Shown: positions 28,020 to 37,184, counted from the first letter of the stretch. The stretch: DNA of 64,000 nt from Paludisphaera soli (GCF_011064595.1 NZ_JAALJI010000010.1:162226-226225), one strand, 5' to 3'. The notes: generated by a model from the sequence alone, not told the origin. Numbers and translations are program-made.

Positions 28020-29594
28020 ATGGCGACCGCTACGGGATCGGGACCGATCAGGGCCATCTTGCTCAGAGACGACGATGACGTGGCGGTGGCCCCCGCGCCG
28101 ATCCCGGCGGCGGGGCGAGTCGAAGTTCGGGGCTCGACGATCGAGGCCAGGGCGCCGATAGCCCTTGGCCACAAGATCGCCGTCCGCGACGTCGTCGAGG
28201 GTTCGCCGGTGCGGAAGTACGGCCAGGTGATCGGATTCGCCTCGAAGCCGATCCGGGTCGGGGATCACGTCCACGTCCACAACCTCCGCGCCGACCTGTT
28301 TGAGCGCGATTACGCGTTCGCCTCGGAGTCGGCGCCAGGTCGAAACGCGGACGCTCCCCGAACCTTCCGGGGTTTCCTGAGGCCCGACGGTCGCGTGGGC
28401 ACTCGGAACTACATCGCCGTCGTCAGCACCGTGAATTGCTCAGCGAGCACCTCGCGGTACATTTCCGAGCGATTCCGAGGGCGGGACTTCCGGCGGACGC
28501 ATCCGAACGTCGACGGCGTCTTTGCGATCACCCACAAGGGGGGCTGCGGGCTGCCTTTCGAAGGAAGCGACCACCAGATCCTCGAACGCGTGCTGGCGGG
28601 CTTCGTGAACCATCCGAACGTCGCGGCCTACGTCCTCGTGGGCCTGGGATGCGAGGGTGCCTACGCCCAGCACCTGATCGAGACCCAGCACCTGCGGCTC
28701 GGCCCCGCGCCCGGGAAGAAACCAGGGTCTTCGAGCGCACCGCCTCGGGTCTTCACCATCCAAGAGGAGGGGGGGGTCTCGCGGACGGTCGAGGCGGCTG
28801 TCGCGGCCGTCGAGGGGCTCCTGCCGGCGGCGGCGGGCTGGCGAAGGACCGAGCAGCCGGCGTCGAAGCTCTGCCTGGCGCTCGAATGCGGCGGATCCGA
28901 CGGCAATTCCGGGGTGACGGCCAATCCCGCGCTCGGGGTGGCGTCGGACCTCGTGATCGCCCAGGGAGGGTCGGCCGTGCTCGGCGAGACGACCGAGATC
29001 TACGGCGCCGAGCACCTGCTGACCCGTCGCGCCGTCTCAGAGGCGGTCGGCCGGAGGCTCGTCGATCGGATCAAATGGTGGGAGTGGTATACCGGCGTCT
29101 TCGGGGCGCAGATCAACAACAATCCCTCGCCGGGGAACAAGGCGGGGGGGCTCTCGACGATCTATGAGAAGTCGCTGGGGGCGCTCGCGAAGGCGGGCTC
29201 CAGCCCCCTGGTCGACGTGCTCGGATACGCCGAACCCGTCGGCGGGCCGGGCCTCTTCTTCATGGATACGCCCGGGTACGATCCGGTCTGCACGACGGGC
29301 CTCGTGGCCGGGGGGGCGAACGTCCTGGTCTTCACGACGGGACGCGGGAGCGTGCTGGGACTGAAGCCGACCCCCTGCATCAAGGTGGCGACGAACACGC
29401 CGATGTACGAGAGGATGAAGGACGATATGGACCTGGACGCGGGGACGATCCTCGGCGGCGAATCGGTCGAGGGAGTGGGGCGCCGGCTGTTCGACCTGAT
29501 CCTGGACGTCGCGAGCGGCGAGCCCACGCGCAGCGAGCGGGTCGGGATGGGCGAGGATGAATTCGCCCCCTGGACCATCGGGCCGACCCTCTGA
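28020..29594 (+). CDS. UxaA-family dehydratase (altronate/galactarate dehydratase-like)
   Basis: 524 residues; ATG 28020 preceded by GAGGGA 6 nt upstream. Two parts: an N-terminal SAF domain (residues about 1-95, 'IEARAPIALGHKIAVRDV.EGSPVRKYGQVIGFAS') and the C-terminal catalytic UxaA/GarD domain beginning 'FRGFLRPDGRVGTRNYIAVVSTVNCSA'. Conserved segments 'FAITHKGGCGLP', 'VGLGCEGA', 'LALECGGSDGNSGVTANPALG', 'NPSPGNKAGGLSTIYEKSLGALAKAG' and 'GAN..VFTTGRGSVLG.KP.P.IKVATNT' are all present, including the cysteines and histidines that bind the catalytic iron. Dehydrates a hexonate or hexarate to a 2-keto-3-deoxy acid. Exact substrate unknown. The stop is 1 nt from the start of the next gene. Confidence 0.92.
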   Translation: MATATGSGPIRAILLRDDDDVAVAPAPIPAAGRVEVRGSTIEARAPIALGHKIAVRDVVEGSPVRKYGQVIGFASKPIRVGDHVHVHNLRADLFERDYAFASESAPGRNADAPRTFRGFLRPDGRVGTRNYIAVVSTVNCSASTSRYISERFRGRDFRRTHPNVDGVFAITHKGGCGLPFEGSDHQILERVLAGFVNHPNVAAYVLVGLGCEGAYAQHLIETQHLRLGPAPGKKPGSSSAPPRVFTIQEEGGVSRTVEAAVAAVEGLLPAAAGWRRTEQPASKLCLALECGGSDGNSGVTANPALGVASDLVIAQGGSAVLGETTEIYGAEHLLTRRAVSEAVGRRLVDRIKWWEWYTGVFGAQINNNPSPGNKAGGLSTIYEKSLGALAKAGSSPLVDVLGYAEPVGGPGLFFMDTPGYDPVCTTGLVAGGANVLVFTTGRGSVLGLKPTPCIKVATNTPMYERMKDDMDLDAGTILGGESVEGVGRRLFDLILDVASGEPTRSERVGMGEDEFAPWTIGPTL

Positions 29595-29595
29595 C

Positions 29596-31713
29596 ATGAA
29601 CAACCGTGAAAGAGCCCCCGGAGGCTCCACCACGTCGGCCAGCCCCCCCGCCCCGCGGCTCGGCCTCCTGGGACGCAGCGGCTGGCCGCTGGTGATCCTC
29701 GCCCTGATCGAGCTGGCCTGGCTGGGCTGGTTCCTCTCGGAGCCGCTCCCCAACGCCCCCTCGCCGAGAGGGGCGATCACGCGCGGGATCTTGCTGCTGG
29801 ACTCGGTCCCCGGGATCGTGCCGGGCGTCACCCTCCAGGATTCCCTGGTGGGGAAGGCCGTCGAGGAGCTGAGCCACCTCGGCAATCTCCCGCAACGCGC
29901 GCCGATCGTGGCGGCCGCGGCGCTGATCGCGCTGGCCGCGATGGGGATCGGCGACTGGCTCCTTCGGAAAGCCCGGATGGAGGCGGCCTGCGGCGTCGCG
30001 ACGCGGCTGGCGATCGACTACGCGCTCGGGACAGTCGTGCTGGGCCTCGCGACGTTGGTCGTCGGCCGGTTGTTCATCCCGAACGTCTGGCTGGTCCGAC
30101 TGGCGCTGGCGGGGGCGGCCTTGGCGGGCGCTTACGCCTCAAGGTTCTGGCGATGGGATCTCCCACGCCTCGATTCGAGCGCGGCGATCGCCGGTGCGGT
30201 CGTCTCGCCGTTCGTCGTCATGATGCTCCTGGGCTCGATGCTTCCGGCGATCGATTTCGACGTTCTGGAGTATCACCTCCAGGGCCCCAAGGAGTACTAC
30301 CAGAACGGCCGAATCGCCTTCCTGCCTCACAACGTCTACACGAACATGCCGTTCGGCGTGGAGATGCTCCACCTCCTCGGGATGGCGGTCTCGGGCGACT
30401 GGTGGTGGGGCGGGCTCGTCGGCCAGTTCCTTGTCGCCCTCTACGCCCCGTGCGCGGCGGTGCTGATCGCCTCGACCGCGAGTCGGCTGGGGACCTGGCG
30501 AGCGGGATGCCTGGCGGCGATCGTCTACCTGACGACCCCCTGGATCTATCGCCTCGGAGTCATCGCCTACGTCGAAGGCCCCCTGTGCTGCTTCCAGGCC
30601 GCCTTGTTGTGGGCCTTCGTGCGGGGCCGTCAGGATCCCAGGCCTTCCACGGGTCGTCACTGGGCCATGCTCGGCTTCCTCGCGGGCGGGGCTATGGCCT
30701 GCAAGTACACGGCGATCCTGCCCTCGGCGATCCCGTTCGGGATACTCGGCCTGGTCGCCGCCTGGCGCGACCGCTCTCCTCGGGCGGTCCTCGCGTTCAT
30801 CCTGGGCTGGGCCGTGGTGATGGGCCCCTGGATGTTCAAGAACGTCGTGGACACGGGAAACCCCGTCTATCCGCTCGCTTCCCGGATCTTCGGCGGCCGC
30901 GATTGGACCGACGCCCGCGAACTCCAGTGGAATCGGGCGCACGGCCCTCGGCCGATCACCATGCCGCTCTTCCGGTATTCGGTGAGCGAGATCGTCGGCC
31001 GTTCGGACTGGCAGTCGCCGTTGTATGCGGCCTTCGTCCCCCTGGCCTTCCTGAACCCCAGGTCACGTCGAGTCGCGGGCTGGTTGTCGCTCTACCTGGC
31101 CTGGATGTTCCTTACGTGGTGGTTCCTGACGCACCGGCTCGATCGTTTCTGGCTGCCGATGCTCCCCACCGCCGCCATCCTGGCCGGCCTTGGGGCCGAC
31201 TGGACGAAATCGCTCGCCTGGCGATTCGTGAGGGCGGGAGTGCTGGCGTTGGCCGTCGCCACGAACCTCGCCTACACCTCCACCGCCCTCGCCGGGCTGA
31301 ACGAGTGGACGGGCGACCTGGACTTCTTGCGCGCCGACATCCCTCGGCGCCTGAACGGCCCCCTCGCGGCGATCGACGCCAATTTGCCCGAGGACGCGAG
31401 GATCCTCCTGGTGGGCCAGGCGGCGGTCTATCACCTCCGGCACCCGGTCCTCTACAACACCGTCTTCAACCCCGAATTGATCGAGACGATCGCGGCCGGC
31501 AAGTCCCCCGTCGAGTTCCGCGAGGCGCTTCGCGAGCGCAAGGTCACGCACGTCTACGTCGACTGGAAGGAGATCCGGCGCCACCGCGACCCGGCCGGCT
31601 ACGGATTCACCGACTTCGTGACGGCGGCGCGATTCAACGAGTGGGTCGCCGCCGGCGTCCTCGGCAGGCCGAAGGCCGTCGGCATGGAACAGGACCTCTA
31701 CGAGGTGCTCTGA
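29596..31713 (+). CDS. Polytopic membrane glycosyltransferase, GT39/ArnT-like
   Basis: 705 residues starting one base after the UxaA stop (TGAcATG), so the two may be co-transcribed. About ten to twelve hydrophobic segments (for example WPLVILALIELAWLGWFLS, VIAGAVVSPFVVMMLLGSM, VLAFILGWAVVMGPWMF). The first large loop has 'DFDVLEYHLQGPKEYYQNGRIAFLPHNVYTNMPFGVEML', the pattern of GT-C enzymes where acidic residues act on a polyprenyl-phosphate sugar. The C-terminal part is a soluble region starting 'LNGPLAAIDANLPEDARILLVGQAAVYHLR', common in GT39-like proteins. Likely transfers a sugar from a lipid carrier to an envelope acceptor. Acceptor and sugar are unknown. Confidence 0.8.
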   Translation: MNNRERAPGGSTTSASPPAPRLGLLGRSGWPLVILALIELAWLGWFLSEPLPNAPSPRGAITRGILLLDSVPGIVPGVTLQDSLVGKAVEELSHLGNLPQRAPIVAAAALIALAAMGIGDWLLRKARMEAACGVATRLAIDYALGTVVLGLATLVVGRLFIPNVWLVRLALAGAALAGAYASRFWRWDLPRLDSSAAIAGAVVSPFVVMMLLGSMLPAIDFDVLEYHLQGPKEYYQNGRIAFLPHNVYTNMPFGVEMLHLLGMAVSGDWWWGGLVGQFLVALYAPCAAVLIASTASRLGTWRAGCLAAIVYLTTPWIYRLGVIAYVEGPLCCFQAALLWAFVRGRQDPRPSTGRHWAMLGFLAGGAMACKYTAILPSAIPFGILGLVAAWRDRSPRAVLAFILGWAVVMGPWMFKNVVDTGNPVYPLASRIFGGRDWTDARELQWNRAHGPRPITMPLFRYSVSEIVGRSDWQSPLYAAFVPLAFLNPRSRRVAGWLSLYLAWMFLTWWFLTHRLDRFWLPMLPTAAILAGLGADWTKSLAWRFVRAGVLALAVATNLAYTSTALAGLNEWTGDLDFLRADIPRRLNGPLAAIDANLPEDARILLVGQAAVYHLRHPVLYNTVFNPELIETIAAGKSPVEFREALRERKVTHVYVDWKEIRRHRDPAGYGFTDFVTAARFNEWVAAGVLGRPKAVGMEQDLYEVL

Positions 31714-31721
31714 CCCCGACC

Positions 31722-33029
31722 TCAGGGCGCGCCCGCCTGCTCCACGAGCTTGAGCGCCTGCTCGATGAGGATCTCGCCCGTCTCCTCGCCCAGCGACGTC
31801 CGCGAAATGTACTCATATCTCGGGAAGCTGTGGAAATCCACTCGCGACAGGATGTAGCCGAAGGCGTCGTTGGTCAGTCCGAACAGCATGTTCTGCGCGC
31901 CGCCCATCTTCCGCTTGAGGTAGAAGCCGACGTTCGGCAAGGCCTCTCCGGGTACGGTGAGGATCCGGGCGTCTCCCAGTTCGACGAGATTGAGCCGGGT
32001 CGAGATGGACCGGTCCCCGTGGGGATAGTTCAGCGGCGAGCCCAGGACGGCCCCCCACATCAGGTCGGACGTGACGGGGAACTGGACGATGCTGGAGTGG
32101 CAGGCTAGTTTCGGGTCGTCCTGCGGAGTCGCCTCGGCGACGATCCGGATCGCCTCAGAGGCCATCAGGCGGCCGATCCGCAGACACTCCTCCCAGCTCC
32201 GCGCGTCTTTCCAGTAGCCCCGGGCGAGGTCGCTCGGCTGATCCAGGAGGCGGTTGTCCGCGGTCACCATCCCCCCCTGGGCGCCGTTCATGAAGAGGGC
32301 GACGCCCCCGGTCTCGGCCTCGATCGTCTCGCAGAGCGGCCCGACGAGGTCCGGGCTCAGGATGCCGATGTCGTTGCCGAGCACCTCGGGATGGATCGCG
32401 TAATTCACCAGGGTGGCGATCGATCGGCCGTCCGGCGTGCTCGCGCGGATCACGCTCATCCGGCGGTCGTAGAGGTCCGGTGCGTAGTAGTTGTAGGCGA
32501 TCTTCCCTCGGGCCTCGCCGGTTGCGACCTGGAGTCGGGCCGGTTCGAGGCGATCGAGCGCCTGGTTCAAGGCCTCGGCGGCCCGGTCGCACACGGAGTC
32601 GATATACGCCAGGTCCCCGGCGTGCCCCCCCTTGCCGTCGGGCAGCGCGTAGCAGTCCGGGGCGCTGTGCGTGTGAGTCGAGCCGATCAGGACGTTCGAT
32701 CCCGGGATCCGGGGGACCTTGGCTCGCACCCGATCGCCCAGGACGGAGGGGAAGCCGAGCAGATCGAGGGCCACGACGCCGACCGTGACTTCCCCCTTGC
32801 GGAGGACCAACGCCCGCGCCGTGAGATCGCCTCGTTTCTCCCGGGCGGGCTTCGTCGGCCCCATGCCGCCGGAGACGGGGAGGAGCGGATCGGGGGTGAT
32901 GACCCGGACGGCCGCGCCTGCTAGAATCTCGCACCGGGCCGGCGAGGCAGCCGTGCTCAAAAGCATCGGGATGCAGGCCGCCCACGCGACGACGCGTGGG
33001 TCGAGAATGCGATTTCCGAATCGGGTCAT
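31722..33029 (-). CDS. Neutral/alkaline ceramidase-like secreted protein
   Basis: 435 residues with signal peptide (VVAWAACIPMLLSTAASPARC). The N-terminus starts 'AGAAVRVITPDPLLPVSGGM', the neutral ceramidase start ('GaG..dITP'). Motifs in order: 'LVLRKGEVTVGVVALDLLGFP', 'LIGSTHTHSAPD' (zinc-binding His pair of the family), 'VNYAIHPEVLG', 'LFMNGAQGGM' (at the place of the NGDVSPN nucleophile motif) and 'VPGEALPNVGFYLKRKM'. Shorter than bacterial ceramidases (about 640 residues) because the C-terminal Ig-like domain is absent. Such proteins are common in planctomycetes and their real substrates are not established. GGGAG lies 8 nt before the ATG. Convergent with the GT39-like gene. Confidence 0.85.
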   Translation of the reverse strand: MTRFGNRILDPRVVAWAACIPMLLSTAASPARCEILAGAAVRVITPDPLLPVSGGMGPTKPAREKRGDLTARALVLRKGEVTVGVVALDLLGFPSVLGDRVRAKVPRIPGSNVLIGSTHTHSAPDCYALPDGKGGHAGDLAYIDSVCDRAAEALNQALDRLEPARLQVATGEARGKIAYNYYAPDLYDRRMSVIRASTPDGRSIATLVNYAIHPEVLGNDIGILSPDLVGPLCETIEAETGGVALFMNGAQGGMVTADNRLLDQPSDLARGYWKDARSWEECLRIGRLMASEAIRIVAEATPQDDPKLACHSSIVQFPVTSDLMWGAVLGSPLNYPHGDRSISTRLNLVELGDARILTVPGEALPNVGFYLKRKMGGAQNMLFGLTNDAFGYILSRVDFHSFPRYEYISRTSLGEETGEILIEQALKLVEQAGAP

Positions 33030-33117
33030 CGCGTTTTCTCCCAGGGTTTGAAATGATGCGTCCGCTTCGACGAGCCCATGCTACTAGGCGCCTGAAGCGA
33101 AGGATAGAAGGAGTCGC

Positions 33118-34143
33118 ATGAGCGGGCTATCCACCGTGACGGGCGGCGCGGGATTCATCGGCAGCCACCTCGTCGACCATCTCACGTCTCTCGGACGCCG
33201 GGTCCGAGTGGTCGAGCGGCCGGGGGCCGACGTGGCCCATCTGCCGCCCGGCGTCGAGGTGATCTTCGCCGACATCCGACGCCGCGAGGGGCTCGATCAG
33301 GCCCTGAGCGGCAGCCGGTTCGTCTATCACCTGGCGGCGAATCCGAACCTCTGGGTCCGAGACCGCCGGGAGTTCGAGGCCGTGAATCACCAGGGAACCG
33401 TGAACGTCCTGGAGGCCGCCCTTCAGGCCGGCGCGGAGCGAGTCCTGCATACCAGCACCGAGAGCATCCTGACGAAGGCTCGGGCTTCCGGCCCCATCGA
33501 CGAAGACGTCCGGATCGAGGAGAGCGACGCCGTCGGCCCCTACTGCCTCTCCAAGCTGCGGGCCGAGAACTACGCGATGGGCCTCGCTCGCGCCGGGAAG
33601 CCCGTCGTCGTCGCGAACCCGACCATGCCCGTCGGCCCCGGCGACCGGGGGTGCTCGCCCCCCACCCGCCTGATCCGCGACTTCTGCGGCGGGTCCCTGC
33701 CGGCGGTCATGGATTGCACCCTGAACCTGATCGACGTCCGGGACGTGGCCGTCGGCATCGCTCGCGTCCTGGAAGTCGGCCAGCCCGGTCGTCGACACCT
33801 CCTGGGAGGGACCAACCTCGCGCTCGTCGATCTGCTGCGCATCCTGTCCGAATTGACGGGCGTCGCGATGCCACGCTGGCGAGTTCCTTATGGAGTCGGC
33901 CTGGCGTTTGCGTATCTCAGCGAGCTGTGGGCCAACCAGGTCTCCGGCGTGGCGCCGAGAGCGAGCGTCACCGGGCTTCGGCTGACGCGTCGAATCATGC
34001 ATTTCGACGCATCGAGAACCCTGATGCAGATCGATCTCACTCCCCGACCGATTCGAGAGTCCCTGGCCGACGCCGTGGATTGGCTCCGCCGCGACGACGA
34101 ACTCGGAGCTCTGAAGCTCCAGCAAGCAATCCCAGGATCCTGA
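33118..34143 (+). CDS. NAD-dependent epimerase/dehydratase (HpnA/dihydroflavonol-reductase-like)
   Basis: 341 residues; ATG preceded by AGAAGGAG. Extended SDR fold: dinucleotide motif TGGAGFIGSHLVDHL (residues 8-22), 'VIFADIRRREGLDQALSGSRFVYHLAANPNLWV', catalytic Ser/Thr in HTSTES and YCLSK (the YxxxK pair), 'NPTMPVGPGDRG.SPPT.LIRDF'. This last segment and the overall order resemble hopanoid-associated epimerase HpnA and related reductases. No hopanoid genes are next to it, so the substrate is open. It stands alone, divergent from the ceramidase-like gene with an 88-bp gap. Confidence 0.87.
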   Translation: MSGLSTVTGGAGFIGSHLVDHLTSLGRRVRVVERPGADVAHLPPGVEVIFADIRRREGLDQALSGSRFVYHLAANPNLWVRDRREFEAVNHQGTVNVLEAALQAGAERVLHTSTESILTKARASGPIDEDVRIEESDAVGPYCLSKLRAENYAMGLARAGKPVVVANPTMPVGPGDRGCSPPTRLIRDFCGGSLPAVMDCTLNLIDVRDVAVGIARVLEVGQPGRRHLLGGTNLALVDLLRILSELTGVAMPRWRVPYGVGLAFAYLSELWANQVSGVAPRASVTGLRLTRRIMHFDASRTLMQIDLTPRPIRESLADAVDWLRRDDELGALKLQQAIPGS

Positions 34144-34632
34144 CGGTTGGAGTGCCGACGTCGACTCGATCGGAAACCGACGGAAGCTCAGCCGCGATTT
34201 CGGCGTTCTTTCGAGGAGCGAAATCCCCCCGTCCGCACTCACCCTTCCGCTCGCGACGAACCCCAACCGAAGTCGTCCGATCTCCTCGAAGGAAATCATC
34301 CAAAAAACCGATCGATAACCTAGGTGGGAATCTGGAGAGGACTGATGGTTTGCAGGCTCGAATTCGACAAGATTCCGATCGATTAGGCGCGTTTCTAATC
34401 ACAACCTGACGCCTTGACGTCAGATTGCAAAAAACCGAAAGTTTTCTTGTCGTCTTCAGCTGGCGATCACGGTTTCCTAGGAGATACGAAGAAATCCCTG
34501 TCTCGCCCATAGCGAAAGGGCCGGCTGGGTGATGATGAATGTCGACACGCTTGGGTCGGGGGTTTTTCTGGTGGATCGGCGCGACTTCCTTCGTTTATAG
34601 TGGATTCATGCCCTGTCCTGGGGAGGAACTTC
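34144..34632. other. 489-bp intergenic region with inverted repeats
   Basis: No gene seen. Clearly more AT-rich than the coding sequence from about 34290 to 34500. It carries two adjacent inverted repeats (34381-34400 and 34406-34423, listed separately) and, close to the FHA gene, a TTTATAGTG element at 34594-34602 that could serve as a -10 box. A similar TTATAGTT lies at 35738-35745 before the secreted Gly-rich gene. Confidence 0.45.
34381..34423. repeat. Two adjacent inverted repeats
   Basis: GATTAG-n8-CTAATC at 34381-34400 is followed 5 nt later by CTGACG-n6-CGTCAG at 34406-34423. Both have perfect 6-bp arms. They lie about 210 bp upstream of the FHA gene and 240 bp downstream of the epimerase stop. 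Could be operator sites, or the decayed hairpin of a small RNA. Confidence 0.4.
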
Positions 34633-35214
34633 ATGATCCTTCGCCATGGCGTCGTCCGAGGATCAAGCCCCATGATCGCCCGTCTCGTGGCCCTCGACGA
34701 AGGTCCAGATATCAGCCTGGATCGCGCCATGGTCGTCGTGGGGAGACATCCTGCGTGCGACGCGCGACTGGATTCCTTGAGGGTCTCCCGCCACCACTGC
34801 TGCATGACGCACGACAGTGGGGACGTCTTGGTCCGGGATCTGGGCAGTACCAACGGTATCCGGATCAACGGCCAACGCGTCGAGATGGGCCGGCTCAAGG
34901 CCGGCGACGAGCTTTCGATCGCTCACATCCGCTATCGCCTCGACGACGGCCTCGGCCATGATCGGACGCTCGCAGAATCCTCTTCCGCCGAGGCGCTCGA
35001 TCTCGCCGCCTCCCCCGACGGCACTTCCTCGGTCGAGCCCTGCCCCCCCTTCCCGGCAGAGGAGAACGCGTTGGCTGCCGCGGTCCGGAAGATGCTGCCC
35101 TCTTCCGTGGCCGAACGATGTCGAATCCAGGTCATCGTGAGGATGGACGACGAGTCCGACGACTCGACCCCGGTCGGGATGTCAAGTTCCCATGCCGAGA
35201 AGTCTTCGGAATGA
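34633..35214 (+). CDS. FHA domain protein, first of a pair (193 aa)
   Basis: ATG 34633 is chosen because GGGGAGGAAC ends a few bases upstream; upstream in-frame starts lack a site. Residues about 20-95 form a forkhead-associated domain: 'AMVVVGRHPACDARLDSLRVSRHHCC' (GR and SRxH phosphothreonine-binding residues), 'DVLVRDLGSTNGIRINGQRVEMGRLKAGDELSIAHIRYRL' (with the STNG loop). The C-terminal 95 residues are Ser/Glu-rich without a known domain. FHA proteins bind phosphothreonine on partners of Ser/Thr kinases, but no kinase gene is near. The gene overlaps the next FHA gene by 4 nt. Confidence 0.9.
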   Translation: MILRHGVVRGSSPMIARLVALDEGPDISLDRAMVVVGRHPACDARLDSLRVSRHHCCMTHDSGDVLVRDLGSTNGIRINGQRVEMGRLKAGDELSIAHIRYRLDDGLGHDRTLAESSSAEALDLAASPDGTSSVEPCPPFPAEENALAAAVRKMLPSSVAERCRIQVIVRMDDESDDSTPVGMSSSHAEKSSE

Positions 35215-35618
35215 CGCTCAAGCTGCGCCCCCTGGTGAAAGGCAACGGCCCGACCGTGGTCCTGCAGCGGCCGATCTATCTCGTCGGACGCCATCCGGAG
35301 TGCGACCTCCGTCTCGATCAGCCGAAGGTCTCTCGTCGGCATTGCTGCCTCGCCCTGGCCTACGACCGCCTCTTGATCCGGGACCTGGGCAGTCGCAACG
35401 GAGTTCGGGTGAACGGCCGGGACGTCATCGAGTCGCAGCTGTTTCGCGGCGACGAGGTCGCCATCGGCCCGCTCATCTTCCTCGTCGAGGAGGAAGCCCC
35501 CCCGGGCGGTGCCCCCGCCGCTCCTTCGCCCTCCAGGCAGACGACCCCGGACGCCGACGCCGACGCCGACGCCGAGAAGTCGCCCGAGATCGACCTTGTG
35601 CCTCTGGACGACGTCTGA
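35211..35618 (+). CDS. FHA domain protein, second of a pair (135 aa)
   Basis: ATG 35211 overlaps the TGA of the first FHA gene (ATGA), so translation is coupled. The FHA domain fills residues about 5-90: 'IYLVGRHPECDLRLDQPKVSRRHCCLALAYDRLLIRDLGSRNGVRVNGRDVIESQLFRGDEVAIGPLIFLV', with GR, SRxH and S-R-N-G in place of STNG. The tail is Pro/Ala then a (DA) repeat (DADADADAE) and an acidic end. Strong similarity to its partner (shared VSR-HCC, RDLGS-NG-R-NG) indicates tandem duplication. Likely forms a heteromeric or competing phospho-reader pair. Confidence 0.9.
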   Translation: MTLKLRPLVKGNGPTVVLQRPIYLVGRHPECDLRLDQPKVSRRHCCLALAYDRLLIRDLGSRNGVRVNGRDVIESQLFRGDEVAIGPLIFLVEEEAPPGGAPAAPSPSRQTTPDADADADAEKSPEIDLVPLDDV

Positions 35619-35919
35619 ACGCGATTTCCCGCGTCCGAGCGGCCGGCTGCGACGCAACCTCGGGAACTGGAAGGTCCCGCCGGCACTCGGTTCGATGTGC
35701 GAGGGGGTGCATCGTGTGGATTTCCGATTTGGCGGTGTTATAGTTCGAAAAACGGTCTAGCATGAAGGATTGCCCCGCCTGGACGACCGCCCGTCGCGGT
35801 CCCGGAGTGGGACCAACGGCGATCCCCCGCGTTGTTGCGTATGGGGCCGTGCCGGACTCCTGCTAAGCGTCGATCGACCTCGCTTCGCCGCCGCTGACAT
35901 CACCTCGAGAGGCAAAAGC

Positions 35920-37056
35920 ATGATGAAACGAACGATCCCCGCCCTGGGACTGGCGCTCGCCCTGTCGTTCTCGCCCGCGGACGCCCGGGCCCAGTGGGGC
36001 TACGGCATGTACCCCGGAGGCTACGGGGGCTACGGCTGGGGCGGGTGGGGCGGTGCCGGCTCGACCGTGGGCGGCAGCGTGGCCCAGGGCCTCGGCATGT
36101 TCAACATGGGCGCGGGCGTCTACAACGAGAAGACCGCCGTTGCGAACTCGATCAACACCGACACGGTGATGCGCTGGAATCAGTACGTCTACGAGTCGCA
36201 AAAGGAAGCCACCCGGCAGTACTACGGCCGTCGCGACGCGAGCATCGCCCGCGACAAAGACGCCTTCAACGCCCAGATGGATCGGATCCACACCAATCCG
36301 AGCGCCCGCGACATCCAGCAGGGCGATGCGCTGAATGCCATCCTCGATCAGCTTTCCGACCCGCGGATCCCGCCCTCGGCCCTGAGGACCGTCGACGCCC
36401 CCGTCGACGCCCAGCTCATCCGTCAGATCCCGTTCGTCAACGCCTCCGAGGCGATCACGATCAGCCTGGCGAAGCTTCGCGACGCCTCCGTGTGGCCCGC
36501 CCGGCTCCGCGATCCCCGCCTCGCGCCCGAGCAGAAGGACTTCGAAAAACTCGTCACGCAGGCCCGCAAGGAGAACGAGGCGGGAGAGATCTCGAACGAG
36601 ACCCTTGAACAGCTCCGCGGCGTGGCCCAGCGTATCAAAAGCAAGCTCGCGGAGATGCCGCTCGAGAACAAGCGCGAGGACATCGACGCCCAGAACTTCG
36701 CGAAGACGCTCGTCGCCATGGTCCGACTGCTGGAGAAGCCCGAGGTCGAACACGTCCTCAACGAACTGAAGAACATCGAGAAGACCAACGTCGGCAACCT
36801 GCTCGGCTTCATGCACACCTTCAACCTGCGCTTCGGCCCCGCCAACACGCCCCCGCAGCGGTCCGCCTACTCCGAACTCTTCCCGACGATGGACGGGGTC
36901 CGCGACAAGCTGCTGGCAGAGCTGAAGCTCGACAACAACCAGACCCCCTCCTACAAGGCCCAGCCCCACGACTTCTTCTCGGCCATGGGCGACGAGTACA
37001 TCGACCGCAAGAAGAATCCGGCACCCGCTCCCGCCCCGCCGACCCCGCAGCCCTGA
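35920..37056 (+). CDS. Secreted protein with Gly/Tyr/Trp-rich N-terminus, unknown function
   Basis: 378 residues from ATG 35920 (a second ATG follows at once). Signal peptide KRTIPALGLALALSFSPADARA, then a low-complexity stretch QWGYGMYPGGYGGYGWGGWGG, then an alpha-helical body rich in charged residues ('NEKTAVANSINTDTVMRWNQYVYESQKEATRQYYGRRDA', 'ARKENEAGEISNETLEQLRGVAQRIKSKLAEMP'). The end is Pro/Ala-rich (NPAPAPAPPTPQP). I do not recognise a family; similar Gly/Tyr-rich secreted proteins are frequent in planctomycetes. Followed by a very strong terminator, so it is monocistronic and possibly well expressed. Confidence 0.75.
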   Translation: MMKRTIPALGLALALSFSPADARAQWGYGMYPGGYGGYGWGGWGGAGSTVGGSVAQGLGMFNMGAGVYNEKTAVANSINTDTVMRWNQYVYESQKEATRQYYGRRDASIARDKDAFNAQMDRIHTNPSARDIQQGDALNAILDQLSDPRIPPSALRTVDAPVDAQLIRQIPFVNASEAITISLAKLRDASVWPARLRDPRLAPEQKDFEKLVTQARKENEAGEISNETLEQLRGVAQRIKSKLAEMPLENKREDIDAQNFAKTLVAMVRLLEKPEVEHVLNELKNIEKTNVGNLLGFMHTFNLRFGPANTPPQRSAYSELFPTMDGVRDKLLAELKLDNNQTPSYKAQPHDFFSAMGDEYIDRKKNPAPAPAPPTPQP

Positions 37057-37088
37057 CGGTCGACATCGAGCCTTGACGGAACACGTAG

Positions 37089-37128
37089 GCCCCGCTCGCG
37101 ACCCCTCGGCTCGCGAGCGGGGCTTTTT
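37089..37128 (+). terminator. Intrinsic terminator of the Gly-rich secreted protein gene
   Basis: Perfect 13-bp stem (GCCCCGCTCGCGA at 37089-37101, complement at 37111-37123), 9-nt loop, then TTTTT at 37124-37128. 32 bp after the stop codon. Confidence 0.92.
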
Positions 37129-37184
37129 CGCACCTTCGACCCCGCGGGTTTTCGACCGCCAGTCCCGGCCTCGCCGCAAGCCGC

